From the NCBI GenBank assembly GCA_023229435.1, contig JALNZF010000041.1:1-20353 (forward strand): DNA of 20,353 nt, written 5' to 3'. The notes beneath the pieces are model-generated. The model saw only the letters and a list, made by a program, of their open reading frames with translations, ran no database searches and was not told the DNA's origin. Each line of letters opens with the position of its first letter. The first letter of the stretch is position 1. Shown here in pieces: positions 12,240-20,222 of this stretch. The stretch is from Nitrospirota bacterium. GTDB taxonomy: Bacteria > Nitrospirota > UBA9217. The translations under genes were made by a program, and so were the position numbers.

Positions 12240-13634
12240 ATGTCTTTTTCAAAATTGCAGCTCATCGAACCGATCCTCAAAGCAATAAAACTGTGCGGCT
12301 ACACCACGCCCACGCCCATCCAGGAGCAGGCCATTCCCAAGGCCCTGGCAGGTCAGGACCTGATCGCCACGGCCCAGACCGGGACCGGCAAGACCGCGGC
12401 CTTCGTAATGCCCGCGCTCCAGCTTCTCAGCGTGCCTTCAAAGTCCACGGGAAGGTCCAAAGGCCCCCGCGTGCTCGTGCTGACGCCCACGCGCGAACTG
12501 GCCAACCAGGTGACCGCTGCCGTGAGCACGTATGGTAAATTCATGCGCATCCGGAGCGGTGTGATCCTCGGCGGCATGCCCTACTTCGAACAGCAGAGGC
12601 TGTTATCGCAGCCCGTGGACATCATCGTCGCCACTCCCGGACGTCTCATGGACCATATGGAACGGGGACGCATTGACTTTTCCCGCCTTGAGCTTCTGAT
12701 CCTTGACGAAGCCGACCGCATGCTCGATATGGGTTTCAGCGAGGCAGTGGACACCATCGCCGCGGCCACGCCGGAATCACGCCAGACGCTCATGTTCACG
12801 GCCACCATGGATAACACCATGGCAAAGCTGGCCCAGCGCCTGCTCAAAAACCCGATACGGGTCGAGATCGTTGGGAAGAAAACCACGCTTGAAACGATCG
12901 AACAGCGTCTTCACGCGGCCGACGATATGCAGCATAAGAACCGCCTGCTCAAACACCTGATCTCCGACACCGGCATGACCAGGGCTATCATTTTTTCCGG
13001 CACCAAACGGAACGCCGATCAGCTGGCGAACGAACTGCACGCCCAGGGCCATTCAGCCGCGGCGCTGCACGGCGACATGAGCCAGAACGCCCGCAACCGC
13101 ACCATCATGAACATGAAGCGCGGAAAGATCCGGCTGCTTGTGGCAACGGACGTTGCCGCGCGCGGGCTCGACGTCATCGGCATCACCCATATCATCAATT
13201 ACGACCTTCCTAAGAACGCCGAGGATTACGTGCACCGCATCGGCCGCACCGGGCGGGCAGGAGCAACGGGCATCGCCATCTCCTTTGCTTCGTCCCGGGA
13301 AGTAGACTCACTGCGCAGCATCGAACGCTACATCGGACAAAGCATCCCGCAGATGGTTATCGCGGGACTGGAGCCGGCGCGCCCCTTGCGCCGCTCGAGC
13401 AGTGGAAGCAGCAGCCCGGCGCCGTCATCGGGAAAACGCTGGCAGGGCGCCTCAGCAGGAAAACGATACGGGCAGAACGCCGCACCGAGAACCCCTTTCG
13501 GTTCGAAACCTGCTCGTCGGTCGGATTCTGATGGAAGATTCTCCAGGGACGAGAGGAAGAGCGTAAAGCAGGATGGCGGAAAATTCGGAGATTTCCGCAA
13601 ATCCAAATTTAGCAGTCAGAGCCGGTGGGCATAA
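12240..13634 (+). CDS. rhlE: DEAD-box RNA helicase, RhlE type
   Basis: This encodes a 464-residue ATP-dependent RNA helicase. Motifs in order: Q motif PTPIQEQAIP (24-33), motif I AQTGTGKT (45-52), Ia PTRELA, Ib TPGR, II DEAD (156-159), III as TAT instead of SAT (FTATMD), IV IIFSGTK, V ATDVAARGLD, VI HRIGRTGR (332-339). A Ser/Arg/Gly/Lys-rich tail of about 85 residues follows, typical of RhlE-like proteins that act in ribosome assembly and RNA turnover. AAGGAG lies 4 nt before the ATG. It is convergent with a second helicase of the same type and ends at a strong terminator. Nearby cspA suggests a cold-response role for both. Confidence 0.92.
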   Translation: MSFSKLQLIEPILKAIKLCGYTTPTPIQEQAIPKALAGQDLIATAQTGTGKTAAFVMPALQLLSVPSKSTGRSKGPRVLVLTPTRELANQVTAAVSTYGKFMRIRSGVILGGMPYFEQQRLLSQPVDIIVATPGRLMDHMERGRIDFSRLELLILDEADRMLDMGFSEAVDTIAAATPESRQTLMFTATMDNTMAKLAQRLLKNPIRVEIVGKKTTLETIEQRLHAADDMQHKNRLLKHLISDTGMTRAIIFSGTKRNADQLANELHAQGHSAAALHGDMSQNARNRTIMNMKRGKIRLLVATDVAARGLDVIGITHIINYDLPKNAEDYVHRIGRTGRAGATGIAISFASSREVDSLRSIERYIGQSIPQMVIAGLEPARPLRRSSSGSSSPAPSSGKRWQGASAGKRYGQNAAPRTPFGSKPARRSDSDGRFSRDERKSVKQDGGKFGDFRKSKFSSQSRWA

Positions 13635-13663
13635 GCAGAAATCCGGGAACAAAGAATAGGAAC

Positions 13664-13697
13664 AAAAAAGGCGGTGAGCAATCACCGCCTTTTTTTA
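13664..13697 (+). terminator. Intrinsic terminator of the first helicase
   Basis: GGCGGTGA (13670-13677) pairs perfectly with TCACCGCC (13682-13689) around a GCAA tetraloop and is followed by seven T. The preceding A-run makes it look bidirectional, so it could also stop transcripts coming from the second helicase. Confidence 0.95.
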
Positions 13698-13702
13698 TTT
13701 TT

Positions 13703-13920
13703 TGTAACTACTCAGGTCGGTTGCGGAGCGTAGTCGCAATAAGAGCACGACTGCAGGATCCGGCGGCGGTCCTCCGAAAATCCTGGCGGCGCGAGCGAAG
13801 CGGAAGCGCCGCGAATGCTGTTCGTGCCGGGGTCGGAAAACCTGTCCTGAGCTTGTCGAAGGATCGATGTCCCCCAGCGCTCCTTGCGACAACGCGAAGT
13901 AACTGACCTGAGTAATTACA
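13703..13920. mobile_element. MITE-like element with 37-bp terminal inverted repeats
   Basis: The left end begins TGTAACTACTCAGGTC and the right end, read in reverse complement, begins TGTAATTACTCAGGTC. Over the first 37 positions of each end I count 30 identities. The total length is 218 bp and no transposase-size frame lies inside. The interior has a GC-rich small inverted repeat (GGCGCG...CGCGCC type, about 13790-13815) and the widespread short motif CCTGAGCTTGTCGAAGG (13846-13862). Both flanks are T/A-rich (TTTTATT-like), so a target-site duplication cannot be fixed. It is inserted between two convergent helicase genes, right behind a terminator, where it harms neither. It may be a nonautonomous transposon relic. 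Confidence 0.6.
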
Positions 13921-13936
13921 TTTTATTAAAAACTGT

Positions 13937-15265
13937 TCAGCGACCCGGATTACGCGGCCGGCTCGGCTTAAACGTCCGTGTGCCGAAAGAACGTGGTGCA
14001 GCTCCATGCGGTTTTGCCCCCGGCTGTGCCGGTTTATGGACCGCGGCGGTGCGGACCCCTGCAGGCTTCGCCGCGGAATGCTCCCTGCGGCGCTGAGGTT
14101 CGCGCGGCGGGCGTGCAAACTCGGCATCGCGGGCCGGCGCCGCTTTTCTGTAATCAAAGTCCTTCAGGATCCGTCGTTCGATCTTGTCGCCAAGCACACG
14201 CTCGATGCTCTTGACCAGGGGCTCGTCTTCACGGGTGATAAAGGTGAAGGCATCACCGGTCTTCGCGGCCCGGCCGGTGCGGCCGATCCGGTGCGTGTAG
14301 GCGTCCGCGGTGTCGGGAATGTCATAGTTGATGACATGGGATATGCTCGAAACATCGATGCCGCGGGCCGCGATATCGGTTGCCACAAGGATCTGGTACG
14401 AACCGTCCCTGAACCCGTCGAGCGCCGCCTGGCGCTTGTTCTGCGACAGGTTGCCCTGGAGCGATGCGGCCTTGTAGCCTGCCTTTTCGAGCTGCTGCCC
14501 GATGCGCTTGGCCCGGTGCTTCGTCCGCGTAAAGATCAGAATGGATTCCGTATCCGTGTGCTTGAGGATCTCCATGAGAAGCGCTGTTTTGAGATGCTGC
14601 TCGACCGGATAGAGCGCGTGTGATACCGTGTTCGCCGGCGCGGCATGGCCGATCTGCACCGTGACCGGGTCATGCTGGACTTCGCGCACCAGTTTCCGGA
14701 TGTCATCGGGCATCGTGGCCGAGAACAACAGGGTCTGGCGTTTGGCCGGCACCTGCTTGATGATCCTTCGGATATCGGGCAGGAAACCCATGTCGAACAT
14801 GCGGTCCGCCTCGTCCAGCACGAGCACTTCCACATGCGACAGGTCGATCGTTTTCTGGTTGAGGTGGTCAAGCAAACGTCCGGGGCAGGCCACGACGATC
14901 TCGACGCCGGCGCGCAGTTTCTGGATCTGGGGGTTCACGCCAACGCCGCCGTAAATGGTGGCGCTGCGCAATTTCGTGTCGCGGCCGAGCGCTACGATGG
15001 ACACGTGGGTCTGCTCGGCAAGCTCCCGCGTGGGAGCAATGATCAGGGCGCGGACACGGCCGCGCGGGCCAGGCAGCAGGCGCTGAAGGATCGGCAGCAC
15101 AAAAGCGGCCGTCTTCCCGGTCCCGGTCTGCGCCAGGCCCATGACATCGCGCCCCTCCAGTACCGGCGGAATCGCCTGGTCCTGAATAGGGGTTGGGGTA
15201 GTATAGCCGAGCGCCTTGATACCTGCCGCGATGCTCGGATGGAACTTGAATATTTGGAATTTCAC
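13937..15265 (-). CDS. rhlE: DEAD-box RNA helicase, RhlE type (second copy)
   Basis: This encodes a 442-residue RNA helicase closely related in layout to the one at 12240-13634. Motifs: PTPIQDQAIP (24-33), AQTGTGKT (45-52), PTRELA (78-83), CPGR, DEAD (151-154), SAT (182-184), LIFTRTK, ATDIAARGID, HRIGRTGR (325-332). The C-terminal tail, about 370-442, is Arg/Pro/Ala-rich and basic. It starts with GTG (15265), preceded by AAGGAG 5 nt upstream. Unlike the other copy it has SAT rather than TAT. It lies downstream of cspA on the same strand, with the cspA terminator between, so read-through could add to its expression. The two copies probably arose by duplication or separate gain; the tails differ in composition. 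Confidence 0.92.
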   Translation of the reverse strand: MKFQIFKFHPSIAAGIKALGYTTPTPIQDQAIPPVLEGRDVMGLAQTGTGKTAAFVLPILQRLLPGPRGRVRALIIAPTRELAEQTHVSIVALGRDTKLRSATIYGGVGVNPQIQKLRAGVEIVVACPGRLLDHLNQKTIDLSHVEVLVLDEADRMFDMGFLPDIRRIIKQVPAKRQTLLFSATMPDDIRKLVREVQHDPVTVQIGHAAPANTVSHALYPVEQHLKTALLMEILKHTDTESILIFTRTKHRAKRIGQQLEKAGYKAASLQGNLSQNKRQAALDGFRDGSYQILVATDIAARGIDVSSISHVINYDIPDTADAYTHRIGRTGRAAKTGDAFTFITREDEPLVKSIERVLGDKIERRILKDFDYRKAAPARDAEFARPPREPQRRREHSAAKPAGVRTAAVHKPAQPGAKPHGAAPRSFGTRTFKPSRPRNPGR

Positions 15266-15343
15266 TGTGGCTCCTTATCGTAAGGCCATTGCGCCTTTGT
15301 GGTACATCTATCCCTTGTCCTCGTTTGTCTCATCTAGAGCAAT

Positions 15344-15374
15344 AAAAAAAGCCCCGAATCGCTCCGGGGCTTTT
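15344..15374 (-). terminator. Intrinsic terminator after cspA
   Basis: AAAAGCCCCG pairs with CGGGGCTTTT around an 8-nt loop. On the minus strand the stem is followed by a run of seven T. It lies 33 bp beyond the cspA stop codon. Confidence 0.93.
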
Positions 15375-15406
15375 GGAGTTGTTAGATAAATTTTTTTAGA
15401 GGTTTC

Positions 15407-15607
15407 TTAGGCCTTGGCTACATTCGCCGCCTGAAGACCCTTGGGGCCCTTCACGACTTCGAAGGTCACCTTGTCACCCTCGTTCAGGGACTTGAAACCG
15501 TCGCCCGAAATCGCCGAAAAGTGCACAAATACATCTTCACCGTTCTCCTGCGTGATGAATCCAAACCCCTTGCTGTTGTTGAACCACTTCACTACACCGT
15601 TTGCCAT
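15407..15607 (-). CDS. cspA: Cold-shock protein, CspA family
   Basis: This encodes a 66-residue single-domain OB-fold nucleic-acid chaperone. RNP1 KGFGFI (13-18) and RNP2 VFVHF (26-30) with the surrounding aromatic residues are intact. Members bind single-stranded RNA and DNA and melt mRNA structure. The ATG at 15607 has GAGGAG 8 nt upstream; the open frame extends 8 codons further but the family begins MANGVVKW. It has its own promoter (15666-15694) and terminator, so it is an independent gene beside two RNA helicases. Confidence 0.95.
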   Translation of the reverse strand: MANGVVKWFNNSKGFGFITQENGEDVFVHFSAISGDGFKSLNEGDKVTFEVVKGPKGLQAANVAKA

Positions 15608-15665
15608 TTCTGTTTCTCCTCTGCTTCTCAATTAAAATTTTCCGGGAATTCTCCGCGGATACGTA

Positions 15666-15694
15666 AGAATACCGTTTTCCCCTTATTATGTCAA
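15666..15694 (-). promoter_or_regulatory. cspA promoter
   Basis: On the minus strand TTGACA (15689-15694, perfect -35) is followed after 17 bp by TATTCT (15666-15671, 4 of 6). The predicted start near 15659 gives a leader of about 52 nt, shorter than the 159-nt leader of E. coli cspA. No known cold-box was recognised. Confidence 0.65.
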
Positions 15695-15740
15695 GCTGAT
15701 AATTGAAAAAAAACATACCATAGGAAAATAGTTGATATCC

Positions 15741-15773
15741 TGGGAAAAGGCGGTTCAATTTGCCGTTTTTCCC
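15741..15773 (-). terminator. Hairpin at the activase stop codon
   Basis: GGGAAAAACGG (minus strand, from 15773) can pair with CCGCCTTTTCCC (to 15742), with the stop codon in the loop. No T-run follows, so the role as a terminator is uncertain. Confidence 0.3.
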
Positions 15774-18700
15774 TTTTGAGGCATACCCCGTGACTTCCTT
15801 GTTTCCTTATACGACTTTGCCTGATGCATGAACGCCTCGATCCGGGTGAGGGTCTGGGAATCGCCCTGTCCTTCGTAGGCGATATTCAGGAGGGGAATGT
15901 TATCGTGTTCTTCCCGCACGCGTTTGAGCACAGCGCTCGCGATGGTGCCAGGCATGCACGTGAAGGGCATCACGTTCACGATGCCCGAGACGCCCCGGTT
16001 GATGTAATCGATGGCCTTGCCCACGGACAGCACGGCCTCTCCCTCGAAGGAATGGTGGATGTAGGGCGCGGCGCGGCGCAGGGTCTGTTCTATGCTCGGT
16101 TCGTGCAGGCTCCGGAGATTCCCATTGAAACCGCTCAGGAGCCGGCGTTCGTCCCTGCGCTGGACCATTCCGGTCAGGTGAGCCTTGAGCAGGGCATTCC
16201 ATGACCGGTTTCTCGTTGCCGACACCTTGGCCGTCGCGTTCACGTACAGGATCCACTCGGAGATCGGTGCGACCCAGGCCTCGCCGCCAAGCCGCTCGAT
16301 CTGCCGTACCACGTCCTCGTTGCTGAACCGGTTGGAGCGAATATAGATCTCGCCCACCACGCCGATGACCGGCCTGGTGCGCTCGGCGATCTCGATGGCG
16401 GAGAAGTCCTCATAGACATCACGCAGCACGGGGACCAGGTCCGCCCTCCGCTCGATGGCAGCGCTCACCGCGTTCAGCGCGTTTTGATAGACGCGGTCCG
16501 TCTGTCCCTTCCGCTTTTCGTACGGCCGGTATTCCCAGAGCGCCTTCTGCAGCATGTCCACGGCAAACACGCCCCGCCAGAACAGCAGCACAAAATTCCT
16601 GTCGAGCGCGTGGAAGTCGCTGTGGACCGACTCGTCCTGCATGGGCGAGAGGATATCCACGCGATCGAGTCCCAGGTTGTCGAGCACCTGCCGGTGGTAG
16701 CGGTGATATTGTCCAAAGCGGCAGGGTCCTCTTCCCGAAGGCATGAAGAAGGCGCTTCTGTCCGGATCGAAGCCCGGCCTTCGTATCGCCCTTACCATAT
16801 CGCCGGTGGTGAGCGCAAGGGGATAGCACTCGCGGCCCGAACTGTGTTTTCTGCCGATCCGCACCGTCTCGTCATCCGAATCGGGCAGCACCTCGGTATC
16901 CACGCCGCAGGCCCGGAACGCGGCGGAGAGGGCATGCGCGTGGTCGGTCATGGGCGGGAAATAGACCTTTTTCGTGCGTATCGTTCCCGTGCTCCTGCTT
17001 CGGACCGAGAACGGCCCGCGCGGTTTGCTCTGCCCCGCGTTGTTAAGGCTGTCCAGGAACGCCTCGATCCTCGTAATCGCCCCGGCATCGGCGCTGTGCT
17101 CATCGATCTCGAGTTGGAGAAAGGGTTTGCCTGCCATCTCATCCCTGAAGAAGTGCGTGATGAACGAATCCGGTCCGCACCCGAAGTTCGTGATATAGAG
17201 GGGGTAGAGGTTCGGATGTTCCCTGATGATCCTCCCCGCAGCCATGATCTTCTGCCCCGACAACCAGTACATGTTCTCGAGGCCGGTGCTGTCCACGCTG
17301 TGGAGAGGAAGAAAATCCATGGGGATGGCCTGTATGCCCAAATCCCGTATCTTGGACGGCAGGTTCAGGTTCAGGCCGGGGTCGCAGGTGTTATAGCTCC
17401 GGCCAACAAGCACGACCGCCTTTTCTCCGGGCTTGATCGCGGAAAGGACGGCACGGCCGCGCTCCTCAACGGCATGAAGGAATTTTTCCTGTGCCTGAAG
17501 GGCGGCCCGCTGCGCCTTCTTTACCGCTGCCCTGCCCTTGCCGAGCGATGCACCCAGCATCTGCATGCTCCTGCTGAAATGACGCGCATCCTGTAGGTAC
17601 AGGACCGGTTCGATCGCCTTGATGTCACCGATGCGGACCGATGATCTGGCGATATACGGTAACGCCTGGGCATAGGGACAGGCCTGTGCGTTTTTGTCCT
17701 GGTCCCCGGAGGCGGGAAGCCGGATAAAGCTCGGCAGGAACAGGACGTCCACTTTTTTATCAATAAGGTCCTGAATGTGTCCGAGCGCGACCTTGGCGGG
17801 AAAGCAGGTCTCGGCAACGGTGGCCTCGAGCGCCCGGTTGATCAGCGTCCGGTTCGTGCGATCCGACAGCACCACGCGGTAGCCAAGCTCGGCAAAGAAG
17901 GTCTGAAAGAACGGCAGGAAATCGTTCACATACAGCATCCGCGGAATGCCGATGCTCGGCGCATCATCAGCAAGCTGATGATGCGTGGTCGCGGCGATGA
18001 GCAGGTCCTCCCGCTCCGCGAACAGGTCCGGCGCCGCGCCGGAAGACGTCTTTTTTTTCTTTACGTCATACTTCTCGCACCGGCTGCCGTAAAAGAGCGG
18101 TTTCTCTCCGTCAAAGAGCACCCTGCGGATATTACAGCGGTTCGGGCACTCGGCGCACTCGAAGGTCGTGACACGGTAATCACGCTTGCTCAGGTCAAAA
18201 CCCTTGAAGGTACTTGTCCCCGAGCGTTCGCGCATGGCAAGGATGGCCGCGCCGATCGCGCCGGTAACCTCGTAGTGCGGCGGGACCGTGATAGGCCTGT
18301 TCGTGATCGCCTCAAAGGCCGATACGACGGCCCTGTTCGCGGCAACTCCGCCCTGGAAGAAGATGCGGTCCCCGACGCGCTTGCCGGCCACCACTTTGTT
18401 GAGATAGTTGTAGACAATGGAATACGCGAGCCCGGCGGTAAGCTCTTCCACGCCCGAGCCGGTGTTCATGGAGTGTACCAGATCGGACTCCATGAACACG
18501 GTGCATCGCTCGCCGAACCTGCAGGGCGATAGTGCCTTGAAAGCCATGTCTTGAAACTCCTGCTTGATGCTTATGCCGAGCCGCTCTGCCTGCTCCTCAA
18601 GGAATGAACCCGTGCCCGCGGCGCAGGCCTTGTTCATTTCGAAGTCAACCACCGCCCCGTCACGGAGGCTGATATATTTCGAGTCCTGTCCGCCGATCTC

Positions 18701-19966
18701 GAAGATAGTGTCCACCGTGGGATCGATGGCCGCGGCGGCGGTCGCCTGGGCCGTGATCTCGTTCCTGACCACGTCGGCGCCGATCATGTCTCCCGTTAAA
18801 TACCTGCCTGAACCCGTGGCGCCCGCCCCGAGGATCTTCACCCGCGCGCCTATTTCCTCGCCCACTTCCGCAAGACCCTGTTTGACGGCTTCGATCGGCC
18901 TGCCTGCCGTGGGCAGATAGCGTTTGGACAGCACACGCAGGTGCTTATCGATCACGACCACATTGGTCGAGACGGACCCCACATCCACTCCCAGATAGAC
19001 CTCGATCAGCCCGTCCGCGTCTGGTGATGCATCACAGTCCGGATTCGGCATGATGCCGCGGGGATCGGCGAGAGGGGCCACGCCGGAAGGCGCGCTCTTT
19101 TCTCCTGAGGAGAGGTAGGCGGCAAGCGCGGACACTCCGCGGTACAACTCAGGATGACCGGACTGTTCCATGACCATGAGCCCTGCGCCTATCGCACCCG
19201 AGGTATAAAAGTGCTCGGGTACACACAGATCGGATTCCGACAGGGCGAGTACCTCGCGGAAGGCCCTGCGCATGCCGAGGTTCGCGGCCACACCGCCCAG
19301 AAACAAAAGAGGCGTAAGGAACTTTTTGCCCTTGCCCACGGTGGCCTTGAAGTTTCTGGCCATGGCAAAACAGAGCCCGGCCACAATATCGTAATCCGGA
19401 GTGGCGCTCTGCTGGAGGTGGATCATGTCGCTCTTGGCGAAAACGCTGCACCGGCCCGCGACACGCGGCGGCGTCTTGGATTTGAGGGCGATGGCGCTGA
19501 ACTCTTCGATGGTGAAGTGAAGGCGTGACGCCTGCTGATCGAGAAATGAGCCCGTGCCCGCTGCGCAGGCCGCGTTCATGGAAAAGTCTTCGATCCTGAC
19601 CCCCGGGGAGACCGCATCGCGGGCAAGGGTGATGAGCTTCGCGTCCTCTCCGCCCATCTCGATGATGGTGCGCGCATCAGGATGATAATGTCCGGCAAAG
19701 GCGGACTGGGCGAGTATCTCGTTGATGAACAAGGCCCCCAGGGTCCCGGCAACCTGTTTGCCGCCGCTGCCGGTAATGCCGGCGGCGATGATGCTGCTTT
19801 CGGGGAATTTTGACGTGAGGGTCTGAAGCTCGTCCTTGAGAGACCTGAGCGGGTCGCCCTTGATACGGGTGTAGGACTCGGAGAGAAGCGTCTTGTCGCT
19901 GTCGAAGAGTGCGGTCTTGATGGTCACCGAACCGATATCGATGCCGAGGAAGAGGTCTTTTTGCAT
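15755..19966 (-). CDS. Fused acyl-CoA dehydratase activase / HgdB-like protein
   Basis: This encodes 1403 residues. Module 1 (1-275) and module 2 (about 322-585) are ASKHA ATPase activases of the BadF/BcrA/HgdC family: GIDIGSVTIK and GVDVGSVSTN loops, with cluster-ligand cysteines at CAAGTGSF (Cys134, Cys448) and in RCSVF/RCTVF (Cys173, Cys488). A Cys-rich linker follows (C604, C607, C611, C630). Modules 3 (about 675-975) and 4 (about 998-1385) are HgdB-like and look like duplicates: each has three spaced cysteines (721/763/930 and 1047/1082/1337) and ends in TRIEAF. Activases use ATP to push low-potential electrons into dehydratases. Substrate unknown. The start ATG has AAGGAAAGG upstream. 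No acyl-CoA pathway gene lies beside it, so its job is inferred only from the family. Confidence 0.9.
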   Translation of the reverse strand: MQKDLFLGIDIGSVTIKTALFDSDKTLLSESYTRIKGDPLRSLKDELQTLTSKFPESSIIAAGITGSGGKQVAGTLGALFINEILAQSAFAGHYHPDARTIIEMGGEDAKLITLARDAVSPGVRIEDFSMNAACAAGTGSFLDQQASRLHFTIEEFSAIALKSKTPPRVAGRCSVFAKSDMIHLQQSATPDYDIVAGLCFAMARNFKATVGKGKKFLTPLLFLGGVAANLGMRRAFREVLALSESDLCVPEHFYTSGAIGAGLMVMEQSGHPELYRGVSALAAYLSSGEKSAPSGVAPLADPRGIMPNPDCDASPDADGLIEVYLGVDVGSVSTNVVVIDKHLRVLSKRYLPTAGRPIEAVKQGLAEVGEEIGARVKILGAGATGSGRYLTGDMIGADVVRNEITAQATAAAAIDPTVDTIFEIGGQDSKYISLRDGAVVDFEMNKACAAGTGSFLEEQAERLGISIKQEFQDMAFKALSPCRFGERCTVFMESDLVHSMNTGSGVEELTAGLAYSIVYNYLNKVVAGKRVGDRIFFQGGVAANRAVVSAFEAITNRPITVPPHYEVTGAIGAAILAMRERSGTSTFKGFDLSKRDYRVTTFECAECPNRCNIRRVLFDGEKPLFYGSRCEKYDVKKKKTSSGAAPDLFAEREDLLIAATTHHQLADDAPSIGIPRMLYVNDFLPFFQTFFAELGYRVVLSDRTNRTLINRALEATVAETCFPAKVALGHIQDLIDKKVDVLFLPSFIRLPASGDQDKNAQACPYAQALPYIARSSVRIGDIKAIEPVLYLQDARHFSRSMQMLGASLGKGRAAVKKAQRAALQAQEKFLHAVEERGRAVLSAIKPGEKAVVLVGRSYNTCDPGLNLNLPSKIRDLGIQAIPMDFLPLHSVDSTGLENMYWLSGQKIMAAGRIIREHPNLYPLYITNFGCGPDSFITHFFRDEMAGKPFLQLEIDEHSADAGAITRIEAFLDSLNNAGQSKPRGPFSVRSRSTGTIRTKKVYFPPMTDHAHALSAAFRACGVDTEVLPDSDDETVRIGRKHSSGRECYPLALTTGDMVRAIRRPGFDPDRSAFFMPSGRGPCRFGQYHRYHRQVLDNLGLDRVDILSPMQDESVHSDFHALDRNFVLLFWRGVFAVDMLQKALWEYRPYEKRKGQTDRVYQNALNAVSAAIERRADLVPVLRDVYEDFSAIEIAERTRPVIGVVGEIYIRSNRFSNEDVVRQIERLGGEAWVAPISEWILYVNATAKVSATRNRSWNALLKAHLTGMVQRRDERRLLSGFNGNLRSLHEPSIEQTLRRAAPYIHHSFEGEAVLSVGKAIDYINRGVSGIVNVMPFTCMPGTIASAVLKRVREEHDNIPLLNIAYEGQGDSQTLTRIEAFMHQAKSYKETRKSRGMPQKGKTAN

Positions 19967-20010
19967 GAGCCTTTCCTTGAGAGGTCATTAACCGGGTTCA
20001 ACGTTCCCGG

Positions 20011-20058
20011 ACTTCGACGAGACTTCGACGAGCTCAGTCGAGTCGCTCAGTCGAGTCG
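20011..20058. repeat. Tandem duplicated CTCAGTCGAGTCG / ACTTCGACGAG motifs
   Basis: ACTTCGACGAG occurs twice back to back, followed by CTCAGTCGAGTCG twice back to back. Motifs of this CTCAGTCGA type are common dispersed elements in bacterial genomes. They lie about 45-90 bp upstream of the activase gene. Confidence 0.6.
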
Positions 20059-20222
20059 TTCATGGTTCAAGGTTGGAAAAACCTTGAAGACCGAACAATT
20101 TGAAGAACAGACATCGCTGAACGAATTTCAGCATAATGATATGTTCAAAGACTTCGGCGCGATCAGTCGAGCCGTTCCGGCGTTGTTGGTTTATCCTAAA
20201 CCATGAACCTTGAACCGTGAAC
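20058..20222. repeat. Inverted repeat enclosing 131 bp
   Basis: GTTCATGGTTCAAGGTT (20058-20074) is the reverse complement of AACCTTGAACCGTGAAC (20206-20222) with one mismatch. The right arm is identical to 2927-2943. The enclosed segment has no clear coding potential. The layout is that of a small repeat-bounded element or paired repeat units. Confidence 0.6.

Noticed and set aside
13703..13920. Integron attC site or small RNA gene
   Set aside because: No integrase core-site pattern was found, and the long inverted ends fit a transposon-like element better; a transcript cannot be excluded.
16484..17596. 370-codon plus-strand frame inside the activase gene
   Set aside because: Shadow frame in GC-rich coding DNA; no ribosome site or motif.
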